A stretch of DNA of 64,000 nucleotides, from positions 62,001-126,000 of the forward strand of contig NZ_JAUSTI010000007.1 of NCBI RefSeq assembly GCF_030812775.1, given 5' to 3'. Of the stretch, positions 1 through 9,804 are shown piece after piece (within the stretch, counting starts at the first letter, position 1; each line of letters opens with the position of its first letter). Origin of the DNA: Paenibacillus tundrae (GTDB lineage Bacteria > Bacillota > Bacilli > Paenibacillales > Paenibacillaceae). The notes beneath the pieces were generated by a model. The model was not told the origin of the DNA, did no database searches, and worked only from the letters and a program-made list of their open reading frames with translations. Both the position numbers and the translations under genes were made by a program.

Positions 1-110
1 TACAAATTTTGATCATCTTGCGATATGTCCACGTATGCCCCTATATTCAATCTTCCTCATTTAGATTCTTTATTCATCTTGCAGAGCTACCTTCTGTCCA
101 TTGACCTTTT

Positions 111-467
111 CTAATCTGGATTTTGCCAAAACGTAAAAAAAGTATCCGCAACGCATTCTTCAATCTCTTCGGTCGATGCCTGATAGAGAATAGAATGAGC
201 GACTTTCCATAACAAACCAGCATACTGGTCCATCACCCACTCCATCGCTTCAGCATCACCTCTTACTATTGCATGTCTAATCTGTTCTTCGTTCACAACT
301 ACCAACTCTCTCTCCCGTCCTGTTGAGATGGCATCATACCCATATGTATTGACCTTACTATATTCGATGGGAAAATGACTTTTACTTACACAGCTGAAAA
401 AAAGATTTGCAGAGGTAAGAGCCCACTGCAAATCTTCTAATATGTTTCTATAACGTATGAAATTCAT
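111..467 (-). pseudogene. Truncated ECF-type sigma-70 factor remnant (region 2 only)
   Basis: The readable part (ending MEWVMDQYAGLLWKVAHSI... then EEIEECVADTFFTFWQNPD) matches sigma-70 region 2 of ECF factors, including the acidic-aromatic patch before FWQNP. The frame then stops, so regions 3 and 4 (the -35 recognition helix) are missing; a normal ECF factor is about 160-190 residues. The next frame gives only about 16 more codons (RLEKVNGQ...) before a stop. A GTG at 296 preceded by GGGAGAGAGAG is a better original start than the ATG at 467, because the first ~57 residues do not resemble the family. Probably a decayed gene; a functional anti-sigma decoy is possible but unsupported. Confidence 0.55.
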
Positions 468-532
468 TGATTAGATTATAGCTACATGCTCTGATGAACC
501 AAACTCTATATCGCTCAGGTAAGTTCATTATT

Positions 533-814
533 CTATACGCTGTCTTGCTTACTACTAAGCTGTACATATTGGGTCAGACGACAAAACTGAAATAACAATA
601 CATCTTCATCGCCTTCTCCAAGAGCCACCCGGCGCCCTTCCTGAATCACATGTTCAACTAGCTCGTATAAAAACGACATCTGCAACTGCAATGCTTCCTC
701 CGCCAGGGGTTGCAGCACATCTAGATCTCGGGTACTAAACTGGGATAAACCTCGCAATAACAACTCTTCCGACCAGCTCTCGAATCTCTGCATGAGGTAA
801 TTATAGTCTTCCAA
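533..814 (-). CDS. Small hypothetical protein at the end of the MoxR/vWA operon
   Basis: A 93-residue acidic, leucine-rich, probably all-helical protein with no signal peptide or membrane segment; I do not recognise the family. It starts with TTG inside the last codons of the SWIM gene (14-bp overlap) behind GGAAGGATGAAGAGAC, so it is probably translated by coupling and is the last gene of the operon that starts near 10.9 kb. A later ATG at 793 is an alternative start. Its position suggests a small accessory partner of the SWIM protein (inference only). Confidence 0.55.
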   Translation of the reverse strand: MEDYNYLMQRFESWSEELLLRGLSQFSTRDLDVLQPLAEEALQLQMSFLYELVEHVIQEGRRVALGEGDEDVLLFQFCRLTQYVQLSSKQDSV

Positions 815-2576
815 GTCTCTTCATCCTTCCATAACCCAGATCCAGCTTAAGACTGAATACGGTGCTTCCTTTCAGAAAACTGATAGGGACAATCTGCTGT
901 TGCTCTACACGGACAAAAGTATAGAAATGCTCTAGAGCTGCCGCACCATAGCCGGATTCCAGCCGTTTAATCGTCGTTTCCCAATCCGAGGCATAAGGTA
1001 ACGTCAGCACGAGCTCTTCACTTGCTTCTGTCATAACCGTAAGCATAAGATCCTGCGTGTTTGGTTCGAAGTAATGCTCCAATATACGAGAAACCTTAAT
1101 TATCGCGAGTCGCTCTTTAGGTGCAGAGAACAAGCTAACTTCCTGTGAATCATGACTCAGAATCGATGAAGCTTCCTGTACCAGCGACGCTACATTCACC
1201 TTCTCTACTTCTGTCCGAGGAAGTATCGTAAGTTTAGCCCCCTCGCCTGAAGATAGCCTGCAATCTTCATTTACTTTGACAGCGCGAAATTGCACTTCTT
1301 CTCCTGCAAACTGACGAAACGTCACCTGGGGTAGCCATGGAATGTAAGATCCATAATGTTCCGAATAAGAGAATTCATGATCATCATAGTAAGTGGCTCT
1401 GACATCGCTATACGTATAGATCTGCTGATCATCTAATCCATAGAAATAATACGTGATGCCTCGGAAGCCTGAGCGTGTCTCCCAAGCATCTGCCCCGATT
1501 CCATACAAATGCAGCTCCGGCACCGTATAATATTTACTGCGGAATCGACCGATAAGTTGGCTTTGTTGAATCGCTGATGCATTTTCCTGTTCAAGGACGT
1601 GAAGTGCAAGGTACAGCTTGCTTACTCGGTTTAGCAATGTGGGCATAGAGAAGCGTACATGTCGGTTAAAGAACAACTGCAGCTCTCCCTGAATGCCGCG
1701 TAAGCTACGCTCAATATCAGGCAAATTACCACTATGGGCTGTGATCGCCAGCGTTTCTAACTCTGCTAAATAGGACTCAGGAAGTCTTGCTAGTCCTGTT
1801 TTGAGCATGTCTGCCAGGATAACTCGGCATTCCTTCACAGTCAGTAATGAGAACTTCAGATCGAATGCCTTGGTACTTAGTGAATCAGTGTCATCAATCC
1901 CTTGTTGCATCCGGTAACGAAGCAGCGCTTCGAGCTTAGCGATATTTCCAGCCGTCTGCTTCACCTTGCACAGAGCTTTAGCGAGACTGGGCTCTTCGGT
2001 GAACGAAACTTCGATGTCCTGACTCACAAGATATACCGTAAAAAGCGAGTCTTCCAACACTTTAATTACTTCAGGATATCTTAATCTGAACAGCACTTCT
2101 TCAATGACTGAAGAACTCAGTGATTTAATCAGTTTCGTAAGATCGGATTCGAGCATCCAACGGAATCGGGACGCTGTGTCTATAGACGATGAGGCTTGAT
2201 CTATACGAACTTCATCAAGTTCATTTGCCTGATCTAAGCCGGTACCGCTATCTGCTTCACCTTGCTCATCCTTATTTTTGATATCTGTTGTTGCATGCTC
2301 CCGCTGATAATAGAGAATTGAAATTAACACATGCTTACAGATCTGTTCAGATGGGCATGAACATTGCCACTGATCTAGCGTATCTTGCAACGTACACATG
2401 GAGCCTTCACTTAGTTCACAACTAACAGATGTCTCGTTCCATGTGTAGTCTACCGTTACACCGTTGTCTAACTCTTTTAAAGACCGCTTGTATAATCCCT
2501 TATTCGCATATCGAATCAAATAATCTTCAGTGCATAGATTGGAGAATATCCGAAACTTCTGTTCAAATGAACTCAC
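801..2576 (-). CDS. SWIM zinc-finger protein (YehQ-like)
   Basis: 591 residues. Near the N-terminus is a SWIM zinc finger of the form CxC-x5-CxH: C72 and C74 in QCSC, C80 and H82 in ICKH. SWIM fingers bind nucleic acid or partner proteins. The rest is helical with no recognised catalytic motif. GTG start four bases after the TGA of the DUF4132 gene, so translation is almost certainly coupled; it overlaps the next small gene by 14 bp. The same combination (SWIM, vWA, MoxR ATPase, DUF4132) occurs in the E. coli yeh cluster, where the SWIM protein is YehQ (recalled). Role unknown; a substrate- or nucleic-acid-binding subunit of the complex is a reasonable guess. Confidence 0.85.
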   Translation of the reverse strand: MSSFEQKFRIFSNLCTEDYLIRYANKGLYKRSLKELDNGVTVDYTWNETSVSCELSEGSMCTLQDTLDQWQCSCPSEQICKHVLISILYYQREHATTDIKNKDEQGEADSGTGLDQANELDEVRIDQASSSIDTASRFRWMLESDLTKLIKSLSSSVIEEVLFRLRYPEVIKVLEDSLFTVYLVSQDIEVSFTEEPSLAKALCKVKQTAGNIAKLEALLRYRMQQGIDDTDSLSTKAFDLKFSLLTVKECRVILADMLKTGLARLPESYLAELETLAITAHSGNLPDIERSLRGIQGELQLFFNRHVRFSMPTLLNRVSKLYLALHVLEQENASAIQQSQLIGRFRSKYYTVPELHLYGIGADAWETRSGFRGITYYFYGLDDQQIYTYSDVRATYYDDHEFSYSEHYGSYIPWLPQVTFRQFAGEEVQFRAVKVNEDCRLSSGEGAKLTILPRTEVEKVNVASLVQEASSILSHDSQEVSLFSAPKERLAIIKVSRILEHYFEPNTQDLMLTVMTEASEELVLTLPYASDWETTIKRLESGYGAAALEHFYTFVRVEQQQIVPISFLKGSTVFSLKLDLGYGRMKRLGRL

Positions 2577-2580
2577 CTGA

Positions 2581-5500
2581 TCAACGCCCCGTTGCTCTCA
2601 AAATATCATAGATGGTCTCACTGAATATGCGTCCAGATACTTGTCCGAGCGGAATAGCTTTGTTATTTCCATAATAATAAGATCTGTTATTCTCCGGTTT
2701 GAAGAAGTGTAGCCCTTCAAGTGTAATCTCTTCTAAGCCATCATAATACGTGATACTCGTACCACTGAACTGTAGTTCTGCAACGAGGTCTCCATATTCC
2801 TTGTAAAATTCATGATACCAGCCACCGTCCTGTGCTGGACCTTTGATCCATCCGTACTTTTCCAATGCTTTTGGCAGAGCAGTTGGCGAGAACTCGGCCT
2901 CTGGCAAGTGTTCATATTCAACTTTATTTTGGTCATCATCCTCAACGACATGTGCCTCACGTTCTAGCTGTTCGAACGGTTGTTTGATCTCATAATCCTC
3001 TAATTGAGTCTTCCAAGCTTCTAATGAAGAAGGCTCCAGCTCAAGTGGATGTACTAGCCCAACGCGTGCAGCCGAAGCAAGTTCGTACTCATCCTCGTCC
3101 ACGGTATTAAACGTACCATCTTCCATGTAACGGAAGGTGTCCACTAGTTCCCCATCTTCATACGTTCCCCAGATGAGACCAACTGCAAATTTACGCATAA
3201 TGACATTGCGAACGAATAGATCTTTCCAGTCCTCTGCAGTCCATAAGCGTTGCTTGGACAATGATTCTTCAAGTCGTTGAGCTTGAATCGTAACCATGGA
3301 TTTGAGTTCTTTTTTCAGTTGTGTGAAACGTGCCTTGGATTTAGCGGCGAGCTCAGCATTGTCTTTTTGCGCGGGAGCAGGCAGACTCTTCACGGATTTG
3401 CCTGTTTCTTCATTCAGCACGACGACCTGCAGATCGCTGCTCACCTTGACGAGGAATGAGCGCTCCCCATAACTTAACTGTAACGTTCCTTTCTCATCGA
3501 ATCCGAGAGTGGTCACCAATCGATCTTCCAGCTGCTCCGAAGTGAGACCCAAATTGTCAGCTGCGAGTTGTAACGCTTCTTCTGCTGCACCTTTAACCTG
3601 ACGATTCTTCACACTACGTTTAATTTTGTCGATCGCCATTAGAGCAGATGGCTCTTTGAGGTATGCAAGCACTTTTACAGCATCTGCTGCAATTGCACCA
3701 CGACTATTTTCTGTCCAATCCTTGATCTGAGAAGCCAATATATTCACAATCTGAATATCACCAAAGAGTGCTGCAAGGTACATCACCCATTTCTCCTTCG
3801 CAGGAGCGCCATCTTGAATCCACACATGGAGTAGCTCATTCACAAATCGTGCCAACGATTCCTCGCTAATATATTCGCGAAGCTCATTAAGTCGTTCATT
3901 CGGAGCAGATGTATGCTCCATCGACTGCACCAGGGCATACTGCTTAATACGATCATCTAACGGTTGATTATCCTCAGAGCGAATGAGAGCAGGTAAATCC
4001 TTCACTGATAACCAGCCGAGTCTAGATAGTTTTTTGGTATCTGCTTGATCAGCAAGCGCAGCATGTGCATACTCTGGACTCTGATCTGCAGTTTCTTGCA
4101 GGATCTGAATAAGGTTTTTCCAGTCTGTTGATTTCTCGCTCTTTAACAGCTCCTCGTATAATGACTTGCTATTCTCTAGTGTTCGGATTGCAGATAAAGC
4201 CATCTCTTTGATTGCTGCTTTTTTCTCTGAGCGATATATCAACATATACAATTCCTGATCCGGTATGCGATTGAATTCAGCTAATGCAGTACTCGTTGCT
4301 TTTTTGGAAGAATCCTGTAGTCCCGCGCGAATCGCCTCAGCCAGCTTTGGCTTTGGAAGTTCTTCACGTTGTTCAAAAGCAATGTCCAGTACCAAAATAC
4401 GAGTGTCTGTAGGCAGCTTCTTATATTGTGCGATAGCATAATCCAGATTCTGCTGAATGATGCGACGGTATTCATCCTGTGGCATCGATTTGTAGCTGTA
4501 GTCCGTCATTCCGTTAAGTGAGAACAGACTGGTAAGTAATTGCTCACGTTTCACCTGAGGGTCTTGTCCATAACGTTGCAGTAGTTTCTCACCACTGAAA
4601 GCATAAGAGCTATACATATCCGAGATAATATCCAGCGTCCAATCCGGATGAGTCGTCAAGATGGCGAACCGGCGCATCGCTTCCGAATCAAGTGGCAAAA
4701 AGCTAATGCTGATCAGATTGTTAATTCGTTTTCGATCCCGATTCAGATGATTAAACAGTCCGCGACTGTTCGGATCTTCCCAATATTCTTCTAATGACGT
4801 TTCGCCATTTAAATACCGGGCAATCGCAAGTCCTTGCCTTCCTCCATCCAAAGGTTGACGAAGAGCGTTGAACACAGCTTCCTCCATCGTCGCTTCCGGA
4901 TTAGGTAGTGTTAATTCGTTATCTTCCATTATTTTTTGAATAACGGCCTTGAGAAAAGGAGTCTTGAGAATCTCATATGCGCGTGCCGCTTGCTCTGGTT
5001 GACTTGCAATAGCAGCGTGAAGCGTGTTCCAAGATATCATGTATGCATTGAGTTCATCACGTAACAATTCGATCAACTGGTAAGGCTCCTCCAGAGAGAT
5101 CAGTCCTTCAAGCAGAGCATTAGCATTCTTCGGCCTTGAGTCCAAGCCGAGCAAATACTGGCGAACTTCGAGGGGGTACACCTCATGTAAACGTTGAATA
5201 GTATCTAGCAGAACAGCTCCTGTCTCCGTCTTCGCATCAAGGAAGCGCTGTTTCCCTCCATGAATATTAATCAGGTACAGCACAGCACTGCTCAGCAGCA
5301 CCATCGTTTGATGAAACTCATTATGTGAGCCTTGTTCTTTGGAAGAGAGTTCAGTATTCGGATAATGCTCAGCTATAAGCTGACTGCGCTTTTGCTGTAT
5401 ATGCTCATCCTTCAGCACTTTGGCAGAACTGTTGTGCTTCCCTTGCATATTACGCACGATTGCTGGCTCAATTAATGTATGTAGTTCATCCCGCAGCTTC

Positions 5501-6132
5501 TCCGAATCATCTTCCATCACATATTGTAATAATGGCGGCAGAGATTGCTTATATTCTTGAACCTGTTCAACATGCGAGGGAGTGTCGCTTAGCTTGGAGT
5601 ACAGATGTAATAACATCAGTGCTTGAAGGATATCCCGATAGTTGCCCTGATTCTCCTTGTTGTTTAGAAGCCACTGTGCGCGTTTCAATCTGCCCTTCAA
5701 TTCTTCATGGATTTCCTCTTCACCAGCGAATTGCTTGATTTTGTTCAGTCGTTGCACTAGATAAGCCATGCGATCAGGGTTTGAGCTTCTTCCAGCTAAG
5801 CCATACGGTGAGAACGCAGCGCTAATACATATTTCAAACGCACTCGTTTGCCACGTATTTCGTTTAGCGTAGCTTGATTCCAAATGCATCACAATAGCTC
5901 CTGCACGGAAAAACACATCTCCGTCATCCTTTTTGCCAAGCTTGGTTAACATATCAATCGTATAATAGACATAATGGCTTGATTTCCCCATCATCTCAGG
6001 AAATTTATCTGTACGACCCATGACATATTCAATAATTTCGTCACTACGGTCTGTTTTGAGTGAATAATCTTGAGAGCACATCACTGCAAACTTTTCGACT
6101 AAACCTTCAACTCCGCGATCAACTGTAATCAT
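2581..6132 (-). CDS. DUF4132 domain protein (MolR/YehI-like), 1183 residues
   Basis: Very large soluble protein. The first ~850 residues are helical with HEAT-like alternation and are suited to scaffolding. The C-terminal third carries the DUF4132 signature: FAVGLIWGTYEDGELVDTFR, then ARVGLVHPLEL, AWKTQLEDYEIKQPFEQL, and a last segment with YGWIKGPAQDGGWYHEF. E. coli relatives are YehI and MolR; the molybdate link of MolR is old and weak. Start ATG has an ideal AAGGAGG site. It lies 73 bp downstream of the vWA gene and 4 bp before the SWIM gene. Presumably the large scaffold of the MoxR/vWA system; no enzymatic residues recognised. Confidence 0.88.
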   Translation of the reverse strand: MITVDRGVEGLVEKFAVMCSQDYSLKTDRSDEIIEYVMGRTDKFPEMMGKSSHYVYYTIDMLTKLGKKDDGDVFFRAGAIVMHLESSYAKRNTWQTSAFEICISAAFSPYGLAGRSSNPDRMAYLVQRLNKIKQFAGEEEIHEELKGRLKRAQWLLNNKENQGNYRDILQALMLLHLYSKLSDTPSHVEQVQEYKQSLPPLLQYVMEDDSEKLRDELHTLIEPAIVRNMQGKHNSSAKVLKDEHIQQKRSQLIAEHYPNTELSSKEQGSHNEFHQTMVLLSSAVLYLINIHGGKQRFLDAKTETGAVLLDTIQRLHEVYPLEVRQYLLGLDSRPKNANALLEGLISLEEPYQLIELLRDELNAYMISWNTLHAAIASQPEQAARAYEILKTPFLKAVIQKIMEDNELTLPNPEATMEEAVFNALRQPLDGGRQGLAIARYLNGETSLEEYWEDPNSRGLFNHLNRDRKRINNLISISFLPLDSEAMRRFAILTTHPDWTLDIISDMYSSYAFSGEKLLQRYGQDPQVKREQLLTSLFSLNGMTDYSYKSMPQDEYRRIIQQNLDYAIAQYKKLPTDTRILVLDIAFEQREELPKPKLAEAIRAGLQDSSKKATSTALAEFNRIPDQELYMLIYRSEKKAAIKEMALSAIRTLENSKSLYEELLKSEKSTDWKNLIQILQETADQSPEYAHAALADQADTKKLSRLGWLSVKDLPALIRSEDNQPLDDRIKQYALVQSMEHTSAPNERLNELREYISEESLARFVNELLHVWIQDGAPAKEKWVMYLAALFGDIQIVNILASQIKDWTENSRGAIAADAVKVLAYLKEPSALMAIDKIKRSVKNRQVKGAAEEALQLAADNLGLTSEQLEDRLVTTLGFDEKGTLQLSYGERSFLVKVSSDLQVVVLNEETGKSVKSLPAPAQKDNAELAAKSKARFTQLKKELKSMVTIQAQRLEESLSKQRLWTAEDWKDLFVRNVIMRKFAVGLIWGTYEDGELVDTFRYMEDGTFNTVDEDEYELASAARVGLVHPLELEPSSLEAWKTQLEDYEIKQPFEQLEREAHVVEDDDQNKVEYEHLPEAEFSPTALPKALEKYGWIKGPAQDGGWYHEFYKEYGDLVAELQFSGTSITYYDGLEEITLEGLHFFKPENNRSYYYGNNKAIPLGQVSGRIFSETIYDILRATGR

Positions 6133-6205
6133 TATTTATTCCTCCTTAAGGTTGAGTTTACAAGAAACAAACGTCATGTGGTTCTATGTTATCCTTCATG
6201 CATCC

Positions 6206-7411
6206 TTACGCGATGATCTCACCAATCCAATCTGCAAGTTCATTCGGGGTGATAGCCGCAACATGCGCACCCATATTCGTAAGTGTCTGCGCCGCATGTT
6301 TGTTGTAGACCGAATCTCCATTGAAATCCAGGGCGGTGAGCACGAGTAATTTGCAGCCCGCATCAATAATATCTTTACACGCTTGATACATGTGATTGAT
6401 GTGGAATCCTTCTTCCAGGTCGCTGACGAGAATATAGATCGTTTTGCCAGGGTTATCGATTAACGTCTCACCGTACCTTAACGCTTTTGCGATATGCGTT
6501 CCCCCACCGAGCTGTACATTCATGAGAACGTCCACGGGGTCTTCCAGTCGGTTACTCAGATCAACGACCTGGGTATCAAATATAAATAATTTCGTACGAA
6601 GTGCATTCAAACGATAAAAAATACTAGCCATTACGGAGCTATAGATCACGGAGTCCATCATACTTCCGCTCTCATCGACACCAATGATAATGTCCCACTT
6701 GTTATGATTCTGCGTTGAACCGTCAAAATAGAGACGATCTATCACAAATCTTCTTTTGTTCTTATCATAATTTTTCAAATTCCTGGTGATCGTTCGTTTG
6801 AAATTCAGATTACGCAAAGATCGTACGGAGCTAGATGTGTATCGACTGCGTTTCCCTAGAATACTCGCTCGGGTCTGAGACTCTAGCTTACTGCGAAGCT
6901 CCTCAACCACGGTGCGCACAATTTCTTTGGCACTACGGAGTACATCGCCCTTCATACGACCTTTGAACTGCATAATGTTCTTCAGCAGATTCATATTTGG
7001 TTCAAGGGATTCTAACAGCTTCTTGTCGGTTAATAACTCCGTTAAACCGTAACGGTCAAGTGCCTGCTTTTCGAGAATTTCGACCGTCGTTTTAGGAAAG
7101 AGCTCTCGAACTTTATGAAGCCATTTGGGCACCGTCAGATCCGAAGCGCCTTGTCCGCCTGTTTTGCGATACCCCTGTTCCTCGCCGTACTCACGGTTAT
7201 ATAAATAACCTAGAATCTCATCAACTTCTTGATATTGAAAATTCTCGGAATCAAATGATGCGTTGTTAGACAAGCCTTCTTCTGCTGAATTACCAAGAAT
7301 GAGTCGCCAACGATTAATGGTCTCAGCTGTGTTCCGTATCTCCGTAGATACGTCGTTGACGCTATCCAGTTGATCACTTGCCGGTACCTCGTTATTCAGG
7401 TCAGCTTCCAT
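6206..7411 (-). CDS. vWA domain protein with intact MIDAS (YehP-like)
   Basis: 401 residues. The C-terminal half is a von Willebrand A domain with a complete metal-ion-dependent adhesion site: D246-x-S-x-S250 (VDESGSM), T305 (GGGTHI) and D331 (SDLEEG). The N-terminal ~230 residues are helical and basic (KRTITRNLKNYDKNKRR just before the domain), as in vWA partners of MoxR ATPases such as ViaA, NorD and CbbO. Such pairs remodel client proteins or insert metals. Start ATG has AAAGGAG; it overlaps the DUF5682 gene by 16 bp, implying coupled translation and a fixed stoichiometry. Confidence 0.92.
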   Translation of the reverse strand: MEADLNNEVPASDQLDSVNDVSTEIRNTAETINRWRLILGNSAEEGLSNNASFDSENFQYQEVDEILGYLYNREYGEEQGYRKTGGQGASDLTVPKWLHKVRELFPKTTVEILEKQALDRYGLTELLTDKKLLESLEPNMNLLKNIMQFKGRMKGDVLRSAKEIVRTVVEELRSKLESQTRASILGKRSRYTSSSVRSLRNLNFKRTITRNLKNYDKNKRRFVIDRLYFDGSTQNHNKWDIIIGVDESGSMMDSVIYSSVMASIFYRLNALRTKLFIFDTQVVDLSNRLEDPVDVLMNVQLGGGTHIAKALRYGETLIDNPGKTIYILVSDLEEGFHINHMYQACKDIIDAGCKLLVLTALDFNGDSVYNKHAAQTLTNMGAHVAAITPNELADWIGEIIA

Positions 7412-9804
7412 GCGTCAAACTCCTTTCGCATTGCTTCATCCCATGATCTAGCCGCTTGTAGTAGCTGTTCATCTACTGGAGCTCGTCCTAATTCCTCGGA
7501 TTGAACCTGGTGCAGACCTGCGACTCTATCAGCGATTAGACCCGTTTCCATCGGTGTGAAATAGGTGAACGCGAGCCGCAGCTCAGGTACCATACTCATA
7601 AATTCATCCAGTGGGAGCTGCTCAATTAGAAGATTTAGTTCATGTAATAGTTCATCTTCATATAAGAAGGCATCACGAGCTATGGCAAATACACCTTGCA
7701 AATAAAGAGCGGTCTGGCGCATTTGTTCTGGAGCCCCATGGATATAACCACGTGCTCGTTCTACAATCTCATGTCTTGGCCGATCACCAAGTCCGGAGGA
7801 AATGGCAATACATACACCTTCCAATTGAGCAGGAAGCTGATGATCCGTTAATAATTCATTCAAATGTATTTTGAATGTGTCATCTAGATAACGCTCCTCC
7901 GAGGATTCTGCCAGCATAGCCAGCAGTTTTAACCCTTGAATGATTGCTTCATGCTCATCGGGATTCGTTCTAGAGAGATGTAGCAGCTTGTCCACAGCGT
8001 TGTTATATGCTTCGAGCACCATAGCAGGCAATTGCCGATCCTCAAATAGACCAAGAAGTCTGCGATGCTGATGAATACGGTGCAGTATTCGAAGACTAGC
8101 ACATAAGGATAGAAAGTTACCATCCGTTCTCAGCGCACTTGCCACCTTGTCAACCAATTGCTTCGAGGTGCTTTGTAGTCCCATCAGCATGGCTTGCAGC
8201 ATTGCCTTGGCAAGCTCCCCGCTATGATGATCTGGGATGCTGTTCATCGCTTCTTCCATTTTCCGTGTTGCTGCTTCCTGAATCGTTCCACCATATAGCG
8301 AATTTTCAATTAAGCGGGCTTCGACTCTGGAGGAATATGCATACACCCACGTCTCCCGGACTAAATTCATATCACGCTGTTCAACCCAATCCGGGCCTGC
8401 CTGGCGTTTGGCAAAGTCCGGCACAAGATACGTCGTACATTCAAATAATTGACTGAGCTTGCGATGTTCAGGCTTTGCATACAGGTCTAACACTTTCTTG
8501 TGTTGACCTGTCGTTCGCAGCTGAAGCTTAGCCTCATTGCAGCGCTCTTTGAAGTCTTCAACAATTGGAATACTATAGCGGTTTGGTGCCACTGTACCGA
8601 TAACATCCCCGGTCAAAACATGCTGAAGCTCTTGCAGTGGTTTATCTGTAGCTAATGTAAGCTCACCTTTGACAAAGGCGGATAACGCTCCATCCATTAA
8701 CTCGTAAACTCCGCCTTCTCTCTTGCCACGCAGTGAGGCGAGTCCCTGAATCATGCTATAAGCTTCAATCGCATCGCTTGTAGAAACATACTCATGATTC
8801 TCACGAAGTTTGCGTGTAAGTTTAGATAAGACCTCCACAGCGGTTGCATGATACGGTGACTGGTTATGACGAAGGATGTGATTCCAGATCTGTTCGTAAT
8901 AATTAACATAAGGCATCCCGCTTGCATATCCATTTAATCGATCTGCTTCAGCGAATGTGTACACCATCGGATACATTTGCTTCCGCACGGGTTCCAGTTC
9001 CGGCTCTTGAGAAGGATATGATAAATTAGTGTTTTCGAAGCTGGTTGAACTCGAGTCTGGCATAACAAGCCCATAGGTATGGAATCCTCCCGTAATCACC
9101 AGTACGCGGTCAAATACCAGCTTAGCTTCTTGTATACGTTGTCTCATATGAGTTTCTCTAGCGAGATCCCCTGTACGTTGCAATTGCTTGTCTGTATAAC
9201 ACATACGAGATAACGTGCAATAGGTAAATACCTCCTGCACAAATGCTTGCGTTGTCTTCTCAAGCCCTGCAATCTCAAATACTTTTTCCCACAACTCATC
9301 GAAGCTGCGACAATTCGTTTTGTGGCACAACCGTTGAATAAAGTCAGATCCTGCGAGCAATGTCTCATCCTGAACAGATACGTGTTGTTGCTCTTGCTCT
9401 CTCGGCTGCGAGAAATGATGATAATCCAGGTCAATGAATTGAGCTGGTATGCCAAGCCGTGAGGCCTCTTTCAGAGCTACATATTCAGGTGAATATCGCA
9501 GCATGGGATAATAACAGGCTGCTCTCGTTTGATCCGTCTCATAGGTGTAATACAAGCTAATGGGTGGAATGGTAGCTTCATCAATTAATACATCCAGATA
9601 AGGATTACCACTCTCCGGTCCTTCAATGAGGATGGTATCTGGCTTGTACTCCTCTATTAAGCGTAGCAAATGATAAGAACACGCTGGACTATGATGGCGG
9701 ATAGGAAAATAGATCGTGTCATTGTTCAGGTTGTACACCTGAGAATCAAATAACGTCTCGACATGTTCAAGCTCTTGCTGCCGAGCTTCTTCTAACCGAT
9801 CCAT
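7396..9804 (-). CDS. DUF5682 family protein with TraB/TIKI/EreA-like motifs (YehM-position)
   Basis: 802 residues. The N-terminal domain begins YFPIRHHSPACSYHLL (H37, H38) followed by DTILIEGPES (E61, E64), then YSPEYVAL and AQFIDLDYHH. Residues 216-246 read ARETHMRQRI...VLVITGGFHTYGL. This order (His-containing strand, acidic strand, R-E-x-x-M helix, G-G-F-H-T-x-G-L strand) is what I expect of the TraB/TIKI/ChaN/EreA-like superfamily, so a metal-dependent hydrolase-like activity is possible (inference). Residues ~260-800 are helical repeats. Overlaps both neighbours (13 and 16 bp). In E. coli the gene in this position is yehM (recalled, uncharacterised). Confidence 0.85.
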   Translation of the reverse strand: MDRLEEARQQELEHVETLFDSQVYNLNNDTIYFPIRHHSPACSYHLLRLIEEYKPDTILIEGPESGNPYLDVLIDEATIPPISLYYTYETDQTRAACYYPMLRYSPEYVALKEASRLGIPAQFIDLDYHHFSQPREQEQQHVSVQDETLLAGSDFIQRLCHKTNCRSFDELWEKVFEIAGLEKTTQAFVQEVFTYCTLSRMCYTDKQLQRTGDLARETHMRQRIQEAKLVFDRVLVITGGFHTYGLVMPDSSSTSFENTNLSYPSQEPELEPVRKQMYPMVYTFAEADRLNGYASGMPYVNYYEQIWNHILRHNQSPYHATAVEVLSKLTRKLRENHEYVSTSDAIEAYSMIQGLASLRGKREGGVYELMDGALSAFVKGELTLATDKPLQELQHVLTGDVIGTVAPNRYSIPIVEDFKERCNEAKLQLRTTGQHKKVLDLYAKPEHRKLSQLFECTTYLVPDFAKRQAGPDWVEQRDMNLVRETWVYAYSSRVEARLIENSLYGGTIQEAATRKMEEAMNSIPDHHSGELAKAMLQAMLMGLQSTSKQLVDKVASALRTDGNFLSLCASLRILHRIHQHRRLLGLFEDRQLPAMVLEAYNNAVDKLLHLSRTNPDEHEAIIQGLKLLAMLAESSEERYLDDTFKIHLNELLTDHQLPAQLEGVCIAISSGLGDRPRHEIVERARGYIHGAPEQMRQTALYLQGVFAIARDAFLYEDELLHELNLLIEQLPLDEFMSMVPELRLAFTYFTPMETGLIADRVAGLHQVQSEELGRAPVDEQLLQAARSWDEAMRKEFDAWKLT

